Positions 1 through 13,800 of a stretch of DNA of 64,000 nt are shown piece by piece (position 1 is the first letter of the stretch; every line of letters begins with the position of its first letter). This DNA comes from Albifimbria verrucaria (Eukaryota > Ascomycota > Sordariomycetes > Hypocreales > Stachybotryaceae). Under the pieces are notes generated by a model. The model saw nothing but the letters and a program-made list of their open reading frames with translations, searched no databases and had not been told where the DNA came from. The translations under genes were made by a program, and so were the position numbers. Location of the stretch: positions 62,001-126,000 of the forward strand of contig JAHREC010000045.1 of NCBI GenBank assembly GCA_020081605.1. The letters are read 5' to 3'.

Positions 1-1850
1 CGCAGGCCGGAACAAAAGTTACTGTGGGATAGAATTACTCCTTTCGGGGTGCCTGTGGTACCGGATGTGAAGACAGCAAACATTGGTGCAGATGGAGAAA
101 GAGAATTTGGAAGATCTACACCAGCCTGCCAGTCGTCGATTGTCTTGTGACTGACCTCGACCACCTTATCTGAAAGTCTCGAACTCAGTTCGAGGTTGCT
201 GGAAGAAGAAATAAGGAAGGGTGCATTAACCTGCGCCACAATAGTTTGAAGACGTGATTCAGGCAGCGAGGGATCGAGCAAAACAAAGGCTCCATGTGCC
301 CTGAGCACGGCAAGCATAGCAACAGAGGTCCACATTGACTTATCGAAGCACAGGGGTACCAGAGAACTTGGACGAATCCCCATATCCAAGAGCCGAGTTC
401 CTAATCGCTGAGAAAGTTGCTCGAGTTCTAGATATGACAGCTCGCCGTCCCAGGCGCATATAGCGGGTGCGCTGGGTTGTAACTCGACTCTTTTTGTTAC
501 TACTTCATGCACGCACACATCCACTGGTTCAGGAGGGGTTCCATTCCACTGCCAGATTTGTTGAATGTCTTGTGGTGTCAAAGCGCCAATCTCGGACAAG
601 ACAACATCTCCTTGAGGTTTATTCAGCTGCTTCATCACGAACTCGAGCCTGTTCAAGAGATTGGTAACCTCCCATGACTGAATGGCCCTGGAATCGAAAC
701 TGGCCTTGACATCTAGGTGGCTTGTCGCGAGTTGTATTTCCAACATGAGCGCATACGTGTTGAACCATCGTTGATCGGTCGCCGTGGACTCGTCCCTCGT
801 CTGCTGTGAGCTTCTGCCCCAACATCTCTCTGAGGTTGAATGACTAGGAGTGTCTGGAAGTCACATGCCTCTTTGCAGGCAGGAGAGATCTGAGCAATGA
901 AATGTAAACCGGCTTGCTCAAATGGCATCATATTAGTAGCTTGTTGCTGAATTGCTTCAAGGTATTCTGTCACAGGTAGGTCACCAGCCAGTCTTACCCG
1001 GATAGGGACGGTGGCGAATGTTGGAGCAATCATTTCATCGATACCAGCCACAGGCGCATTTCGTCCAGATACTGTGGCCCCGAAAACAACGTCTGTGGAA
1101 TTGGTCATATGTCCCATCAATAGTGCCCACGCGGCACGAATGACAGCTGGTACTGTGATGCCAAGTTCCTGATTCTGCACAAAAGAGACGCGATGATGTA
1201 TGACTCCATCAGTTAAAGGTTGATCAACCAGAGGTGGTAGCCTTGGGAACACGGTGAATGTGTCGTCAGCTAGAGCATCAGACCAATAACCGACTAAGCG
1301 TTTCTCATCTTGTTCCTTGATATGTTTGATGAATGATTGAAACTGAGGCCCAGGTGTAATCTCCTCGCCCAAAGACAACTTGCGCAGTGCCTCTGTTATG
1401 AGACCCATTGACCAACCATCGTAAAGTGCATGGTGAATGGTCCATATGAGCCATCTAGTCTTGCCTGTGCCATCTTTTATTAGCGCGTAGCGTGTGAGAG
1501 GCTGGCCCAAATCCATTGATTGCTCCTGATCAAAGTTGATATACTGATCTAGATTGTCTCCACTGAGCCAAGAAACTTGCTCATCAAGGACTATTTGCAA
1601 GAGGCCAAAAGTATCATGTAGGGCGAACCTGGTGCGTAGAATCGGCAAGGCACGCGAAAGGCGCTCCCATACGCTGCGAATTTCCTCAACGCTGGAACTA
1701 GGCTCGAGCTCAATGACACTCTGCGCAATATAGTTGCCAGTGTTTCTCGAAGTCAGTGCTATGAGGCCCTCTTGGAGGGGCGTACATGGGTAGGCATCTT
1801 GGATGCTTTCCTGTCTTATGTTGTAAGTGCTGGAAAGGCTAGATATGATC
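1..1850 (-). other. NRPS module 7: C and start of A (partial at window edge)
   Basis: The condensation domain begins with [11 protein letters not shown] near 1790 and has HHALYDGW near 1430. It belongs to a different C subtype from those of modules 2-6, and it matches the N-terminal C remnant of module 1 (both have [12 protein letters not shown] followed by a VPIR block). The adenylation domain starts near 580 and reaches its A3 core ([10 protein letters not shown]) near position 60 before the window ends. Its opening blocks resemble A1 closely (VPLCF-KSMWT, FVLLD-SLPE). Whether it carries a methyltransferase cannot be seen. A break at 794-796 lies in a run of three C on the plus strand. Confidence 0.85.
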
Positions 1851-4800
1851 GAAGAAGAGTCAACGCCGCCACCTAGAAGAGAAAATGGAGCGATGTGGGC
1901 CTTGGTATGGTTGATGATCTGATAGCTATGTTTGGCAAGATCACACAGGGTTGGGTACCGGAATATATCTGTGACTGCCAGTTGGATCCCAATCCTGCGC
2001 GCTTCAGCGACGAGACTCATAGCAGTGATGGAATTGCCTCCCAGCTTGAAAAAGTTCTCGTTGACTCCTACTTGCAAAGGTTCAAGTCGTAGCGCATGAG
2101 CCCATAAGCCTTGTAGTTGCCGTTCCATTTCTGAGCTTGGCTGCTGCTTGGGTTCCATTTTCACATCCCATACATCCAAACTTCGCAAAAGGGCATGGCG
2201 ATCGATCTTTCCATTTGCATTTACGGGCAAACTATCCATAATCATGATTTTCTGGGGCACCATATATGATGGGAGATTCGACTGGAGAGAATTGAAGATA
2301 TCTTTCCTAGTCATCTGTCTCATTTGTCGACGTAGGGGATGATTGCTGAAAGAGTCATGTGGTCGGTCTGACGCATCGTCGGGGAATCGATACATAATTC
2401 TTGTTCCTGGCTTTTCAAGTTGTAGATGGTGGAAGACAACATTTAACCCCCGCGCTGAGAATGCTGTTGAGCCCAGCTAATTTCTGCACGGCGGCTAACC
2501 TGTTTACCCAGCTCGATCAAATCGACCCCGGAGAATGAGCAGGTTTGTTCAGCACGTCGTCTAGCGTGCGTAAGCCAAGTCTTGTCCAATGATGATTCGG
2601 TACTTGATTCGTTCAGTAATTCAAGGGCGAATCGCTCTACGATAGTTTTAGCATGAGGAATATTGCATATCGCAATAGGCTCTGTAGATGAATGCTGCCG
2701 CAGGAGCTCCAATAGTGATTGTTTATCGAGCCCAGCCTCCATAAAGTCTAACCAGACCCCGGGTCTAATTTCCTCCACTTGCAGCCGACACTCTCGAGTC
2801 TGCGATTTGACATGGATAATGACAGTATATCGGAATGAACTCAGTTCATTTGTAGCGTGCATCATCTTTGGCTTAACTTCCACGTGTTGAATGTGTTCCG
2901 GGAAACGCTTGACCAAGCTGGTGAAAAATGCAGGATCTACCAATAACTCGGATTCGGCGTTTTCCATATCTCTCGTCACTCGACGCACCTCATTGCGGCT
3001 CGCATTTCCGCCAAGTATGTATAATGCTCGCTTTAGCAGAAAGTCGTGGTATAGAGCATAAGATCTAATATCGCCCAGGAAGATTGTTTCGACATTATCC
3101 AGGTGAAGAAGGCTATTGATAACACTGAGTAGGTACTCCTGGCTTGGGAAGTACTGAACAACAGAATTGAAAACTACAAGGTCAGGGGCGCTTTGCAGAG
3201 AAAGACAGGGCACGTCTAGAGCTGAGCCCTTGAACATTGTGATTTTACCGGTCAGCTCCGGGATTGTCTTAACAGCATCGCAGACATGTTTGATAGCTCG
3301 GGCAGACGGGTCAAGACCAGTGTAGCTTGCTAATCCTTTGAGGTTGAACAGAATCATGCCGGATCCTGTTCCAATTTCCAGAACGTGACCAGGTGTGCGG
3401 CCATCTAAGAGACTGTTGACTGTGTCCTTCAACCACTCGATCATTTCCAGCTCGTCGATCTGACTTCCATCATACATCGAGGTCCATCCAAGAAAATCCT
3501 GGCCGATGTTATCCACTTGTATTTCATTTATTGAGCGGTAAGTTTCTGAGTCGAAACGATCCTCCCACGCCTCGACAAGCTGTGACTCTTTCGTTTCCTT
3601 GTCTTTCAACTGACACTCCACTCCCTCGTCAACTGTAACGAAGGCTATGATCTGAGCCTCCTGGCCGTCTCCAAGGATAGCAACGGCGTCACGTACTTCA
3701 TTGTGGTTTCGGAGCATGGATTCAACCTCTCCAAGTTCGACGCGCTGTCCCCGAATCTTAATTTGTCCATCTATTCGACCAAGAAATTGAAGTTGATTAT
3801 CTTTTGGACAATAGCGCCCATAATCGCCTGTCCGATAGGCTCTTATTCGTTCGCCGCCGATCATTATCGTAATAAAACGATTAGCATTCAGTTCTGGGTT
3901 GATATAGCCCACACTTAGGTGATCGCCTGTTACCACCAACTCGCCCACTACACCAATTGGAACAAGGCACTGCTTTGTGTCCATGATGAAAGCGCTTGAA
4001 TTACTGAGGGCACGCCCGATCGGTACCACGTCGAGCGAGGTACCGCACTCGGGGATTTCATATGCAGTGCTATAGCATGTATTCTCTGTAGGCCCGTAAA
4101 CGTTTAAGACATGCTTTACTAACTTCTTCACGTGCTCGATACTCTCTGGAATAGCCCGGTCTCCTCCAGAACAGAGTACGGAAATGGTCTCAAATATTTG
4201 AGGACAATGAGAAAGATATTGGTTTAACAAAGCTGGTGTGACGAACATTGCTTGTAAGAGTCGTTGAGAAAACACGTCGACCAGGGCTGAGGTATCAAGT
4301 AACGTGGTAGAATCAATACAAACTAGTGTGCCGCCATTCAAGATAGTGGCAAATATCTCCCAAGTAGACGCGTCAAATGCGAGACTTGTCATGTGAGCCA
4401 TGGTAACGCCAATTGGAAGTTTATCGACTATGCTGTTTTCCGTTGCCAGGCTTAGAATATTCCGATGGTTAATCATAACGCCTTTTGGCTGACCCGTAGA
4501 GCCCGAAGTGAACATCACATATGCAAGGCTCATAGCAGAAGGCCCAACGCTAAGATCTTGGTCAACGAGATCCGCTGAAAGCATATCTTCAAAGACATCA
4601 GTTAGGCAAACAAATTCTACCCCTTCTGAGACAACAGTAGGGGTTCGATATCACCAGAAACCAGCACGAGCTTCTGGCCCTCTATTGAGGATAGAAGGAT
4701 ATCTATGCGCCCTCTGGGTGTTTTAACATCTATTGGTACATACGCCAAGTTTGCCTTGAGAATGCCGAGGAATGCGACGATTGTGTTGCATGACCTTGTC

Positions 4801-7800
4801 GCGAATACGGCGATTAACTTTCCCGCAGGATAAGACCTTTTCGTTAGCCAACTGGCAACCATATCCGATTTGCGATCCAGATCAGAGTAGGTCAACTGAG
4901 AGGATGAATCGATGATGGCTGTCCTCTCTGAGTGCACTGCAGCTTGCTGGTTGAAAATGTCGACGACGCTAGAGTCGCGAGCGTAATCTCTGATCTGAGG
5001 TTGGGTAAGACCGAGTCGATCCAAGGCGGAGTACCCATCACTTGTCATTAATGACAATGTGGCAATGGATGATTTCGGCTCAGCCAAGCCTTGATTGAGA
5101 ATCTGGTAGAAGACAGACATAATGCTACTGACAGTCTCTGAATCAAAAAGGCTTGTGGAAAGATCATCCGACCTTGTATAGCCGTTGCCTCCTCGTAAAG
5201 GTGGAACTCAAGGTCAAAGCGGGTAGAAATTGGAGTGGCTATTGGTTCTGCATCAAGGCCTTCCAGATTAAAACTTCCGAGTTCCAGTTGGGAATGAAGG
5301 GCAAAGACAATCTGAAAAAGTGGGTGCCGTGAAGCATCTCTCTCTTTTGCAGGCTAGATACGATCTTCTCGAATGGTATATCTTGGTTCGTTATTGAAGA
5401 AACCATTTCTTGATGAACTTGTCGGACAAGCTGCTCAAATGTCTCGTCTTCCACGCGAGTACGAATACATTGCATGTTAACAAAGAAGCCAACTAAATTC
5501 TTCAGCTCCCACCAATCCCGATTAGCATTAGGTATTCCAATCGTTGCGTCGGTAACTCCTGTAAGCCGATAGTGGGTGGATCTGAAGACGGCAAGCAGCA
5601 CGACGAATGGTGTCACTGATAAGTCGTTGCAGAAACCTTGAGACGTTGGTATAGGTCTCCCTCGATTCTCAATTCCTGGACATCTGCTGCGCCGGAGGAG
5701 ACTGAGGGCCGAGGTTTATCAGGAAAAACTCTGCCGGTTGACTATCTTGCAGTTGATCAACCCAGTACTGAAGTTGTCGTTCATATTCATCAGCATTACT
5801 CCGCTGCTGTTGCCAAGTAGAATAGTCACGATAGCGAATGGGTAGAGGATTTACTTGTGAGATAGGATCTTCCCCATGAAGAGCAGCGGAATAGAAGATG
5901 GATAGCTCCCTGCTAATCACATCTATAGACCAACCATCAGATATGATGTGATGCATAACGATAGATAGGATATGTTCCTCTTCTTTACGGCGAAAAAGGG
6001 TAACTCGCCAACCGGGCTCTGTTCTCAGGTCGAATGGCTTCATCTGAACCTCCCGTACTGCTTGGACCAACGCGGCAGACCCGTTAGGAATTTCAACCAC
6101 ATTCAACTCCCTCGCCTGAAATGGGTGTACTTGTTGCAGATTGAGGCCGTCCATAGATCGGAAAGTTGTTCTCAACACTTCATGTCTGCTTTCCAGTCCA
6201 GCTACGGCAGCACTAAGTGCATGAAGGCTCAGTGGTCCTTGTAGCCTTATTGTCCAAGGCATCAAGTACCATGTCGAACCGGGATACAGTTGGTCCAAAA
6301 ACCACAAACGTTCCTGAGCAAAAGATTGCTGGACCGACTCATCCAGACTCATGCGTGGTATACTGGCAACATTTCCATGGCCCTGCTTATCGGCACTATC
6401 GCACAAATCTTTGAGGCAAGGATGTCGGAAAATGTCAGCCACAGACATCTTCGCACCAGCTTTGCGAGCTTCACCCACAACCTTCATGGCTGCTATTGAA
6501 TTGCCGCCCAGTTGGAAGAAACTATCATCAATTCCAATAGTTGTTGCCTCAAGGTTCAATGTTTGGGCCCATATCTTTTGCATTTGCGCCTCAAACTCCG
6601 TAGTAGGCGGTCGTGCGGGCTTGCGTTCTAGAGTACGCCTTCGACCGATGGATGCTAAGGCTTGACGATCAACCTTGCCGTTCTGATTAAGAGGGATACG
6701 ATCCAAAATCGTGATAGTATCAGGAACCATGTAGGAAGGCAGTTTGCTATGCAACAGCTTATATGCTTCGTCATGAACGTCATGTTTGAACTGTGTCCTC
6801 AGTGGCTGGCTAGAAAGCAAATGGTACGGGCGGTAATTGTATTCAGTGGAAACCTGAACAAGGCTCTAGAGTGGCCATTCTGCGATTGGGACCTGTGGAA
6901 TACAGCATCGAAGCCTCCTCTTTGTGAGTGCTGTCGCGCCCAGCTAAGCTCCACTCGAAAGCCAGCTTGCCGTGCCAAAATGACCAAATCAATGGCCGAC
7001 ATTGAGGCACATTGTCTAGCCTTTTGTCGAGCAGCCGAAGCCCAGTTGATATCGTGAGTCATGTCACTGTTATTGATCGAGTCAATTATCTGTCTATCCA
7101 CGATAGTTTTGCTATTGGTAATGTTACTGATGGCAAGCGATGCATCTGGATCATGCTGGTCACAAAGAAGGCGAAGAAGAGATTGAGAATCTAGACTTTG
7201 GGAAGTGAAGTCTATCCACTCATCCTGTCCAATATCGTGCACAAGGGGTGCGGCCTGTTGGTGAGTAGACTTAACGTGAATGATAGCAGCATATCGGTAA
7301 CAGCTTAGCTCGTTAGTGGCTTCCATTATCTTGGGTAGTATCTCGATATGATGGATTCGATCGGGTACACGACTCTGAAGTGAGGTGAAGAAGCTCGGAT
7401 CGAGAAGCAGTTCTGATTCAGCCTGCTTCATGTCATTTATTATTCGACGCATCTCCTCTTTGCTCGTATTTTCGACGGCAATATGTGATGCTCTCCGAGC
7501 CAGAAAGTCGTCATAGAGAGCAAAGGATCTGATGTCGCCACAGAAAATTCTCTCAATATTTGGGAGCTTTAAGAGGTCTTGAATAACCATGAATAGGTAA
7601 TCCTGGCTTGGGAAATATTGAATAACAGAGTTGATAATAACGAGTTTCGATGACAACGGCCCTTTAAGGCGTCCAACGTCAGCGGCAGTGCCTTTGAAAA
7701 TTTGAACTTTGTCCTTCAAGCATGCAATTGGCTTGACTGCCTGTGAAATGAAGTCCACCGCTCGTTCAGAGGGTTCAAGGCCAATGTAGCTCTGAATGTT

Positions 7801-10800
7801 ATCAGGGAGGTTGAATAGAATCATTCCTGAACCAGTACCTATCTCGAGGATATCACCGGGTGATCTTCCATCAAGTAATGTCTTGATCGTATCATCAAGC
7901 CACTCATTCATCTCGACTTTAGGGATTTCTTGACCATCATACATCGAAACCCAGCCGACAAAGTCTCTTCCAATCATCTCACGATTTAGATTGCCTAGAG
8001 CATCGTACGTTTCCTGATCGAATCGGCCTTCCCATTGTTGAACGAGGCTTGCCTCTTGACTTCCATCCTTGGCTTGACTGGCTCCGGTGGTATTATCTCC
8101 TACTACAAGGAATGCAGCAATGCCAGGCTCCTGACCTGATGACTGCTGTAGGACAACAGCAGCGTCCTGGACGTTATTGTGCGTTCGAAGGAGATGCTCA
8201 ATCTCACCCATCTCGACGCGATGGCCTCGGACTTTGACTTGGCCATCGATTCGTCCGAAGAACTCAATCTGACCATCGATCGGGCGACGTCGAACGAAGT
8301 CACCTGTTCTATAGGCGGCTACTTGTTCTGTGCCCACCTGGATGTTGACGAAGCGGCCTTCGTTTTGTAGAGGGTCCATGTACCCTCTTGCGAGCCCATC
8401 TCCTGTTACGACAAGTTCGCCAAAAATACCAATAGGAACGAGACGCTGTTGTGAATCCATGACATATGCGCCAGAGTTGCTGATAGCTTGCCCGATTGGC
8501 ACCCCGTTGGTACAGCTCTCCTCTTCCGGAAGATTGAATATCGTGCTTATAACCGAGTTTTCTGTTGGACCGTAGGCGTTAATAACAGTGCCTCTTGTGA
8601 TCTTTCGGACTGTCTGTAAGTCCTCTACACTAGCCCTATCTCCTGCCACATAGACTGTTTTCAGTGGACTCACAGTGCCGGGACTGCTGATAAGATGCTG
8701 CTTGAGAAGTGACGGTGTAAAAATCGCAGATTGCACTTTATGCTGATGAAAAGTCTCTCTCAGAGCATCGTGGTCCAAAATGGTCTCAGCGTCTATACAG
8801 ACAACTGTACCACCACTTAGTAGAGGAGCATAAATCTCCCATATAGATACATCAAAGGATATGCTTGTTATATGGGCCATGATGACACCTTCCGGCAAAT
8901 ACGCGGCCATGTTGCTTTGCTTCACCAGTCGCACTACTCCTCGGTGCTCCACCATTACACCTTTTGGGTGACCCGTTGAGCCGGATGTGAATATCACATA
9001 TGCGAGGCTTACTGGTGAAGGCCCAGGTAATGCTCCAACGCGGTGGTGATGACCCTGCGCAACTCTGCACTGTATTTCATCAATGGTGACGAAGTTCAGA
9101 TCCTTCACCTGAATCTTTGGTTGTTGAACATTAGGACCTAGTATCACGAGCTTTGGGCCTTTGAGAGAGGAGAGAACCGCCTCTATTCGACCGGATGATG
9201 TTTGCACATCGAGCGGTAGATATGGTAGGTCGGCTTTGAGGATACCCAGGAACACTGCCACGGTATAGCATGATCTTTTGCAAGAACTGAAACCAAACTC
9301 TGGGCAGGCAGTTCCTCCTGCAACAACCACCGGGCTATATCATCAGAAAGACCATCTAATTGGGCATACGTAAATTGAGTAAGCGTGTCCGAGACTGCCG
9401 TACGCTTAGGACATAAAGCAACTTGTTGGCGGAAGAGATCAACAATGGTAGAATCCCGTGGATAATTAGTTCTTTGAATCTCAATGAGCCCCATTTCGTC
9501 TAGTGTTGAGTAATCTTTCTCGCTCAGAAGGGGCAGGGCAGAAATTGGCAGTTTTGGGTCCGTAAGCACTTCATTCAAAACCTTCTGGAATACGTGAACC
9601 AAGTTGCTGATTGTCTGTGGAAGATAAAGATCTCTCGAGTAGATTACCTGACCATGGAAGGAATCTTCCTGCTTATAGAAATGGAATTCAAGGTCGAACC
9701 TTGTTGTCGGCGGAGTTTCCATCAGTTCCATATCGACACCCTCTAGTGTGAACTTGCCAAGATTCGATTGCGAGTGCAAAGCAAATACCAGTTGAACAAG
9801 CGGATGCCGAGAGATATCTCTATTACGGTCTTTGTGTATTTCGGAGACAATCTTCTCGAAGGGAACGTCCTGATTTGCAAAAGATTCGATGGTGGTATGT
9901 TGAATCTGGTGGACTAAGTCTTCAAATGATTCATTCTCCACCACTATCCGGATACATTGCATATTAACAAAGAATCCAATCATATCCCTGAGCTCCCAGT
10001 AGTCACGGTTTGCATTCAGCGACCCAATAACTGCATCAGTGGAGCCCGTAAGGCGATAATGACTTGCCCGGAACACTGCCAGCAGCATTATAAAAGGTGT
10101 GATGGACCTATCCTGGCAAAACGCTTGAAGCTTTGTATAGACAGAACCTTCAATAGAAAACGTGTCCATATCAGCGGCCCCGGAAAGTGTGGTGGGTCGA
10201 GGCTTATCGCAGAATAACTCCGCCGGACGGCTAGTCTCAAGCTGCTTAATCCAATACTGCAGTTGCTCCTGGTGCTTTGCAGCCTGTGATTCCTGTCTTT
10301 GCCAAGTTGAGTAATCACGATAATGGATGGGCAAAGGGTCAATCTCAGATAACGGGTCTTGACCACGAAGAGCAGCCGAGTAAAATGCATTAAGCTCTCT
10401 TTGGATAATATCGACAGACCAACCATCGGATATGATGTGGTGCATGACGAGAGATAAAACATGATCTGTCTTGCTTAGAGCAAAGATTTTTACTCTCCAG
10501 CCAGGCTCTTCTAACAGATCAAACGGTGTAGCATGGTCCTGGGATATGGCGCACATCAGGCCATCGATGTCATCTTGAGCCCATTGCTCAATGATAATTT
10601 CCTTAGCCACCTCAGGATTAACAATTTGCATATTGACTTTGTCAACAGATTTGAACGTTGTACGAAGCGTCTCGTGTCGCAAGGCCAAAGAGTGCAAAGC
10701 AGTTTGAAGGGCATCGACATGAAGAGGGCCCTTGATCCGAAATGCATATGGCATAAGATACCAAGATGAACCGCTATATAGCTGATCTAGAAACCATAGG

Positions 10801-13800
10801 CGTTCTTGTGCAAACGACTGCTGCACCGGCCCATTCAACTTACTGCATGGTATGACACTAGTCGTGTTATAAGTTGATGTCAGTGCCTGCTTGGCTAAAC
10901 TCTTGAGATGAGGATAGCGAAAAACATCTGCTACAGAGAGCTGCAGGCCAATCTTACGGGCCTCGCCTATCACCTTCATAGCAGCGATTGAGTTACCTCC
11001 AAGGTTGAAGAAAGTCTCATCCACGCCGATTGTGGTAGGCTGCATGCCAAGGACTCGTCCCCATATCTGCTGAAGCTGAGTTTCAGCCTCAGATGTTGGC
11101 TGTTGTGCCAGCCTGGACTCGAGTCTCCGCGTTGGGAGAAATTTCGAAAGTTCTTGCCTATTGACTTTGCCATTGTTATTGACTGGAATCTTCTCAAGGA
11201 TCACAATCTCATCGGGGACCATATACGAAGGAAGTTTGCTCCTCAAACCCTCGTGGACCTGAGATTGGATGGCACGTCTCCGCTGATACTTTAGCGGCTG
11301 GTTTGAGAGGCTATGCCTTGATCGCTGTTGATTCTCAGTTGGGAAGCAGAATAAAACACGCTTCTGATTCCTGAGGGGCTCGTAGCGGTGGAAAATAACA
11401 TCCAGTCCGCCACGTTGAGAGAATTGCCGGGCGCAGCTGATTTCTGCTCGATAATTCATTTCTTCAGCCAATTCCACCAGCTCAACGGCAGATAGAGCAG
11501 GACAGTCTTGAGCTGCCTGACGCGCCGATGAAAGCCAGTTCCTTTCGTTATCAGTTCTATCAAGAGAATCACTAACGAATCTCTCAAGAATAATTTTGCT
11601 GTTGGGAATGTTGCAAATGGCAATAACGTCCACAGCCGATTTGCGCTGCATAAGCTGTGCGAGTGTGTTGCGATCTAAACCCTCTCGTTTGAAGTCGATC
11701 CATTCATCGTAACGAACCTGATGAATTGTTTGCGGATGAAGTATCTGGTCTTTGCCTTGAAGCTTGGCATGAATGACCACAGCATACCGGTAACAGCTAA
11801 GCTCGTTGGTAGCATGCATTTTCTTTGGAAGGATTTCAACATGCTCGATTTTGTCGGGCATCATAGTGAGAAGCTGCGTGAAAAAGGCTGGGTCGATAAG
11901 CAACTCTGATTCTGCCTGTTCCATTGATAACACTATCCGCCGGATATCCTCCTTCTGCGCATTCTCACCAGCGATGTTGAGTGCTCGAACACTCAGAAAC
12001 TCCTTGTAGAGGGCATATGAACGTATGTCTCCAAGAAAAATTGTCTTGCTGCCAAGTCGGATGAGACCTTGAATGACATCCAGAAGATACTCCTGGCCGG
12101 GAAGTATTGAACAACGGAGTTCAAAACTGCATTGGTAGGAGACACCTTTATATCTATGCGGGAAAGGTCTGCCGCGGTACCCTTGAACATTCTGACTTTG
12201 GCAGGCAAATGAGAAATGTTGTTGGCCGTCTTTGTGACAAAATCAACAGCCCGAACAGATGGCTCGATACCCGTATAGCTCTCAAGTCCATCAATGATAT
12301 TGAAAAGAATCATTCCTGAGCCTGTACCTATCTCCAAAACATGACTGAGAGAATTTCCATTACTTAGATCCTTCAGTGTATCGTCCAGCCACTCTGCCAT
12401 CTCTGTCTTGTCAATGTCACGCCCATCAATCATCGAGGTCCAACCGATGAAATCTCGACCAATTTTCTCTGGCTGCACTGCGTCTATTGGGTCGTAAGTG
12501 TCCAAATCAAAGCGTCCTTGCCACTCTTTGACAAGCTCATTTTCCTGTGATTCAGAGACACCAGCCTTTGAAGCATCACTATCCTTGATTGTGATGAAAC
12601 TGATGATTTGTGGCTCTTTACCATCTTCATGATGTATGATTGCAACAGCGTCTTCCACACTGACATAGCTACGAAGGGAATGCTCAATCTCTCCTAGCTC
12701 TACACGATTTCCTCGGATTTTAATCTGCCCGTCTATTCGCCCAATAAACTCAAGTTGAGCATCTACTGGGCGGTAGCGTACATAGTCGCCTGTTCGATAG
12801 GCTCGGAGTTGGTTCTGGCCTATAGTGATCTCGATAAAACAATCGGCAGTCTTTTCAGGGTCTGTGTACCCTCTGGCCAGACCATCACCTGTGACCACTA
12901 GCTCGCCCGCAACACCTAGAGGAACCAGACGTTGTTCGAGATTCACAACAAAGGCTCCTGAGTTGGCAAGCGATCTACCGATTGGGATGTTTTCTGTGAG
13001 AGAGTCCTCTGCCTTGACAATGTAGGCTGTACTCGAAACTGTGTTCTCCGTTGGCCCGTAAACATGGAGCACATTTCCTTTTACAATGTCTCGAGCAGCA
13101 ATGAGATCACTTGGGTCTCCACTCACCACCCACATACAATGCCATCAGTCGGGCAATGACGCTTGGGCATTGTGTAAGGTATTGTTTTAGAAGGGCTGGG
13201 GTGACCAGCAGGCTTTGCACATGTTCTTGGGTGAAAACTTTGGACAGAGCTGCGCTGTCCAAGGCTACCATGGAGTCAATACAGATCAAAGTGCCACCAT
13301 TCAATAAAGTTGAATAAATCTCCCACGTGGATGCATCAAAGGCAATATTTGAGATATGAGCCGTAGTGACTGCTGCGGGAAGATGTTCAACCATTTGATT
13401 GCTCTTGGCTAGTCTTAATATACCGCGATGTTCAATCATCACACCCTTTGGCTGCCCTGTGGAACCTGATGTAAACATAACATAGGCGAGGCTGTTAGGG
13501 AGCGGTGCAGTGAGTCGTATCGAGTTGTGCAGCAAATGCAAATCTTGTGTACTCATATGGAGTAAATCCGTAAGGTAAATAAATTCCACATTCTTGAATG
13601 AGCTAGATGGAACCTCCGTTTCAGGCCCCAGAAGGACGAGCTTATGACCTTGCACGGCAGATAGGATTGTCTGAATCCTTATTGCAGGCGATTTGGCATC
13701 CATGGGTAGGTATGCTTGGTTGGCCTTAAGTATCCCTAGGAAAGCACTGATGACATAGCAGGATCGAGTTGCGAGCACTCCAACCAGAGCCTCGGCGGGC

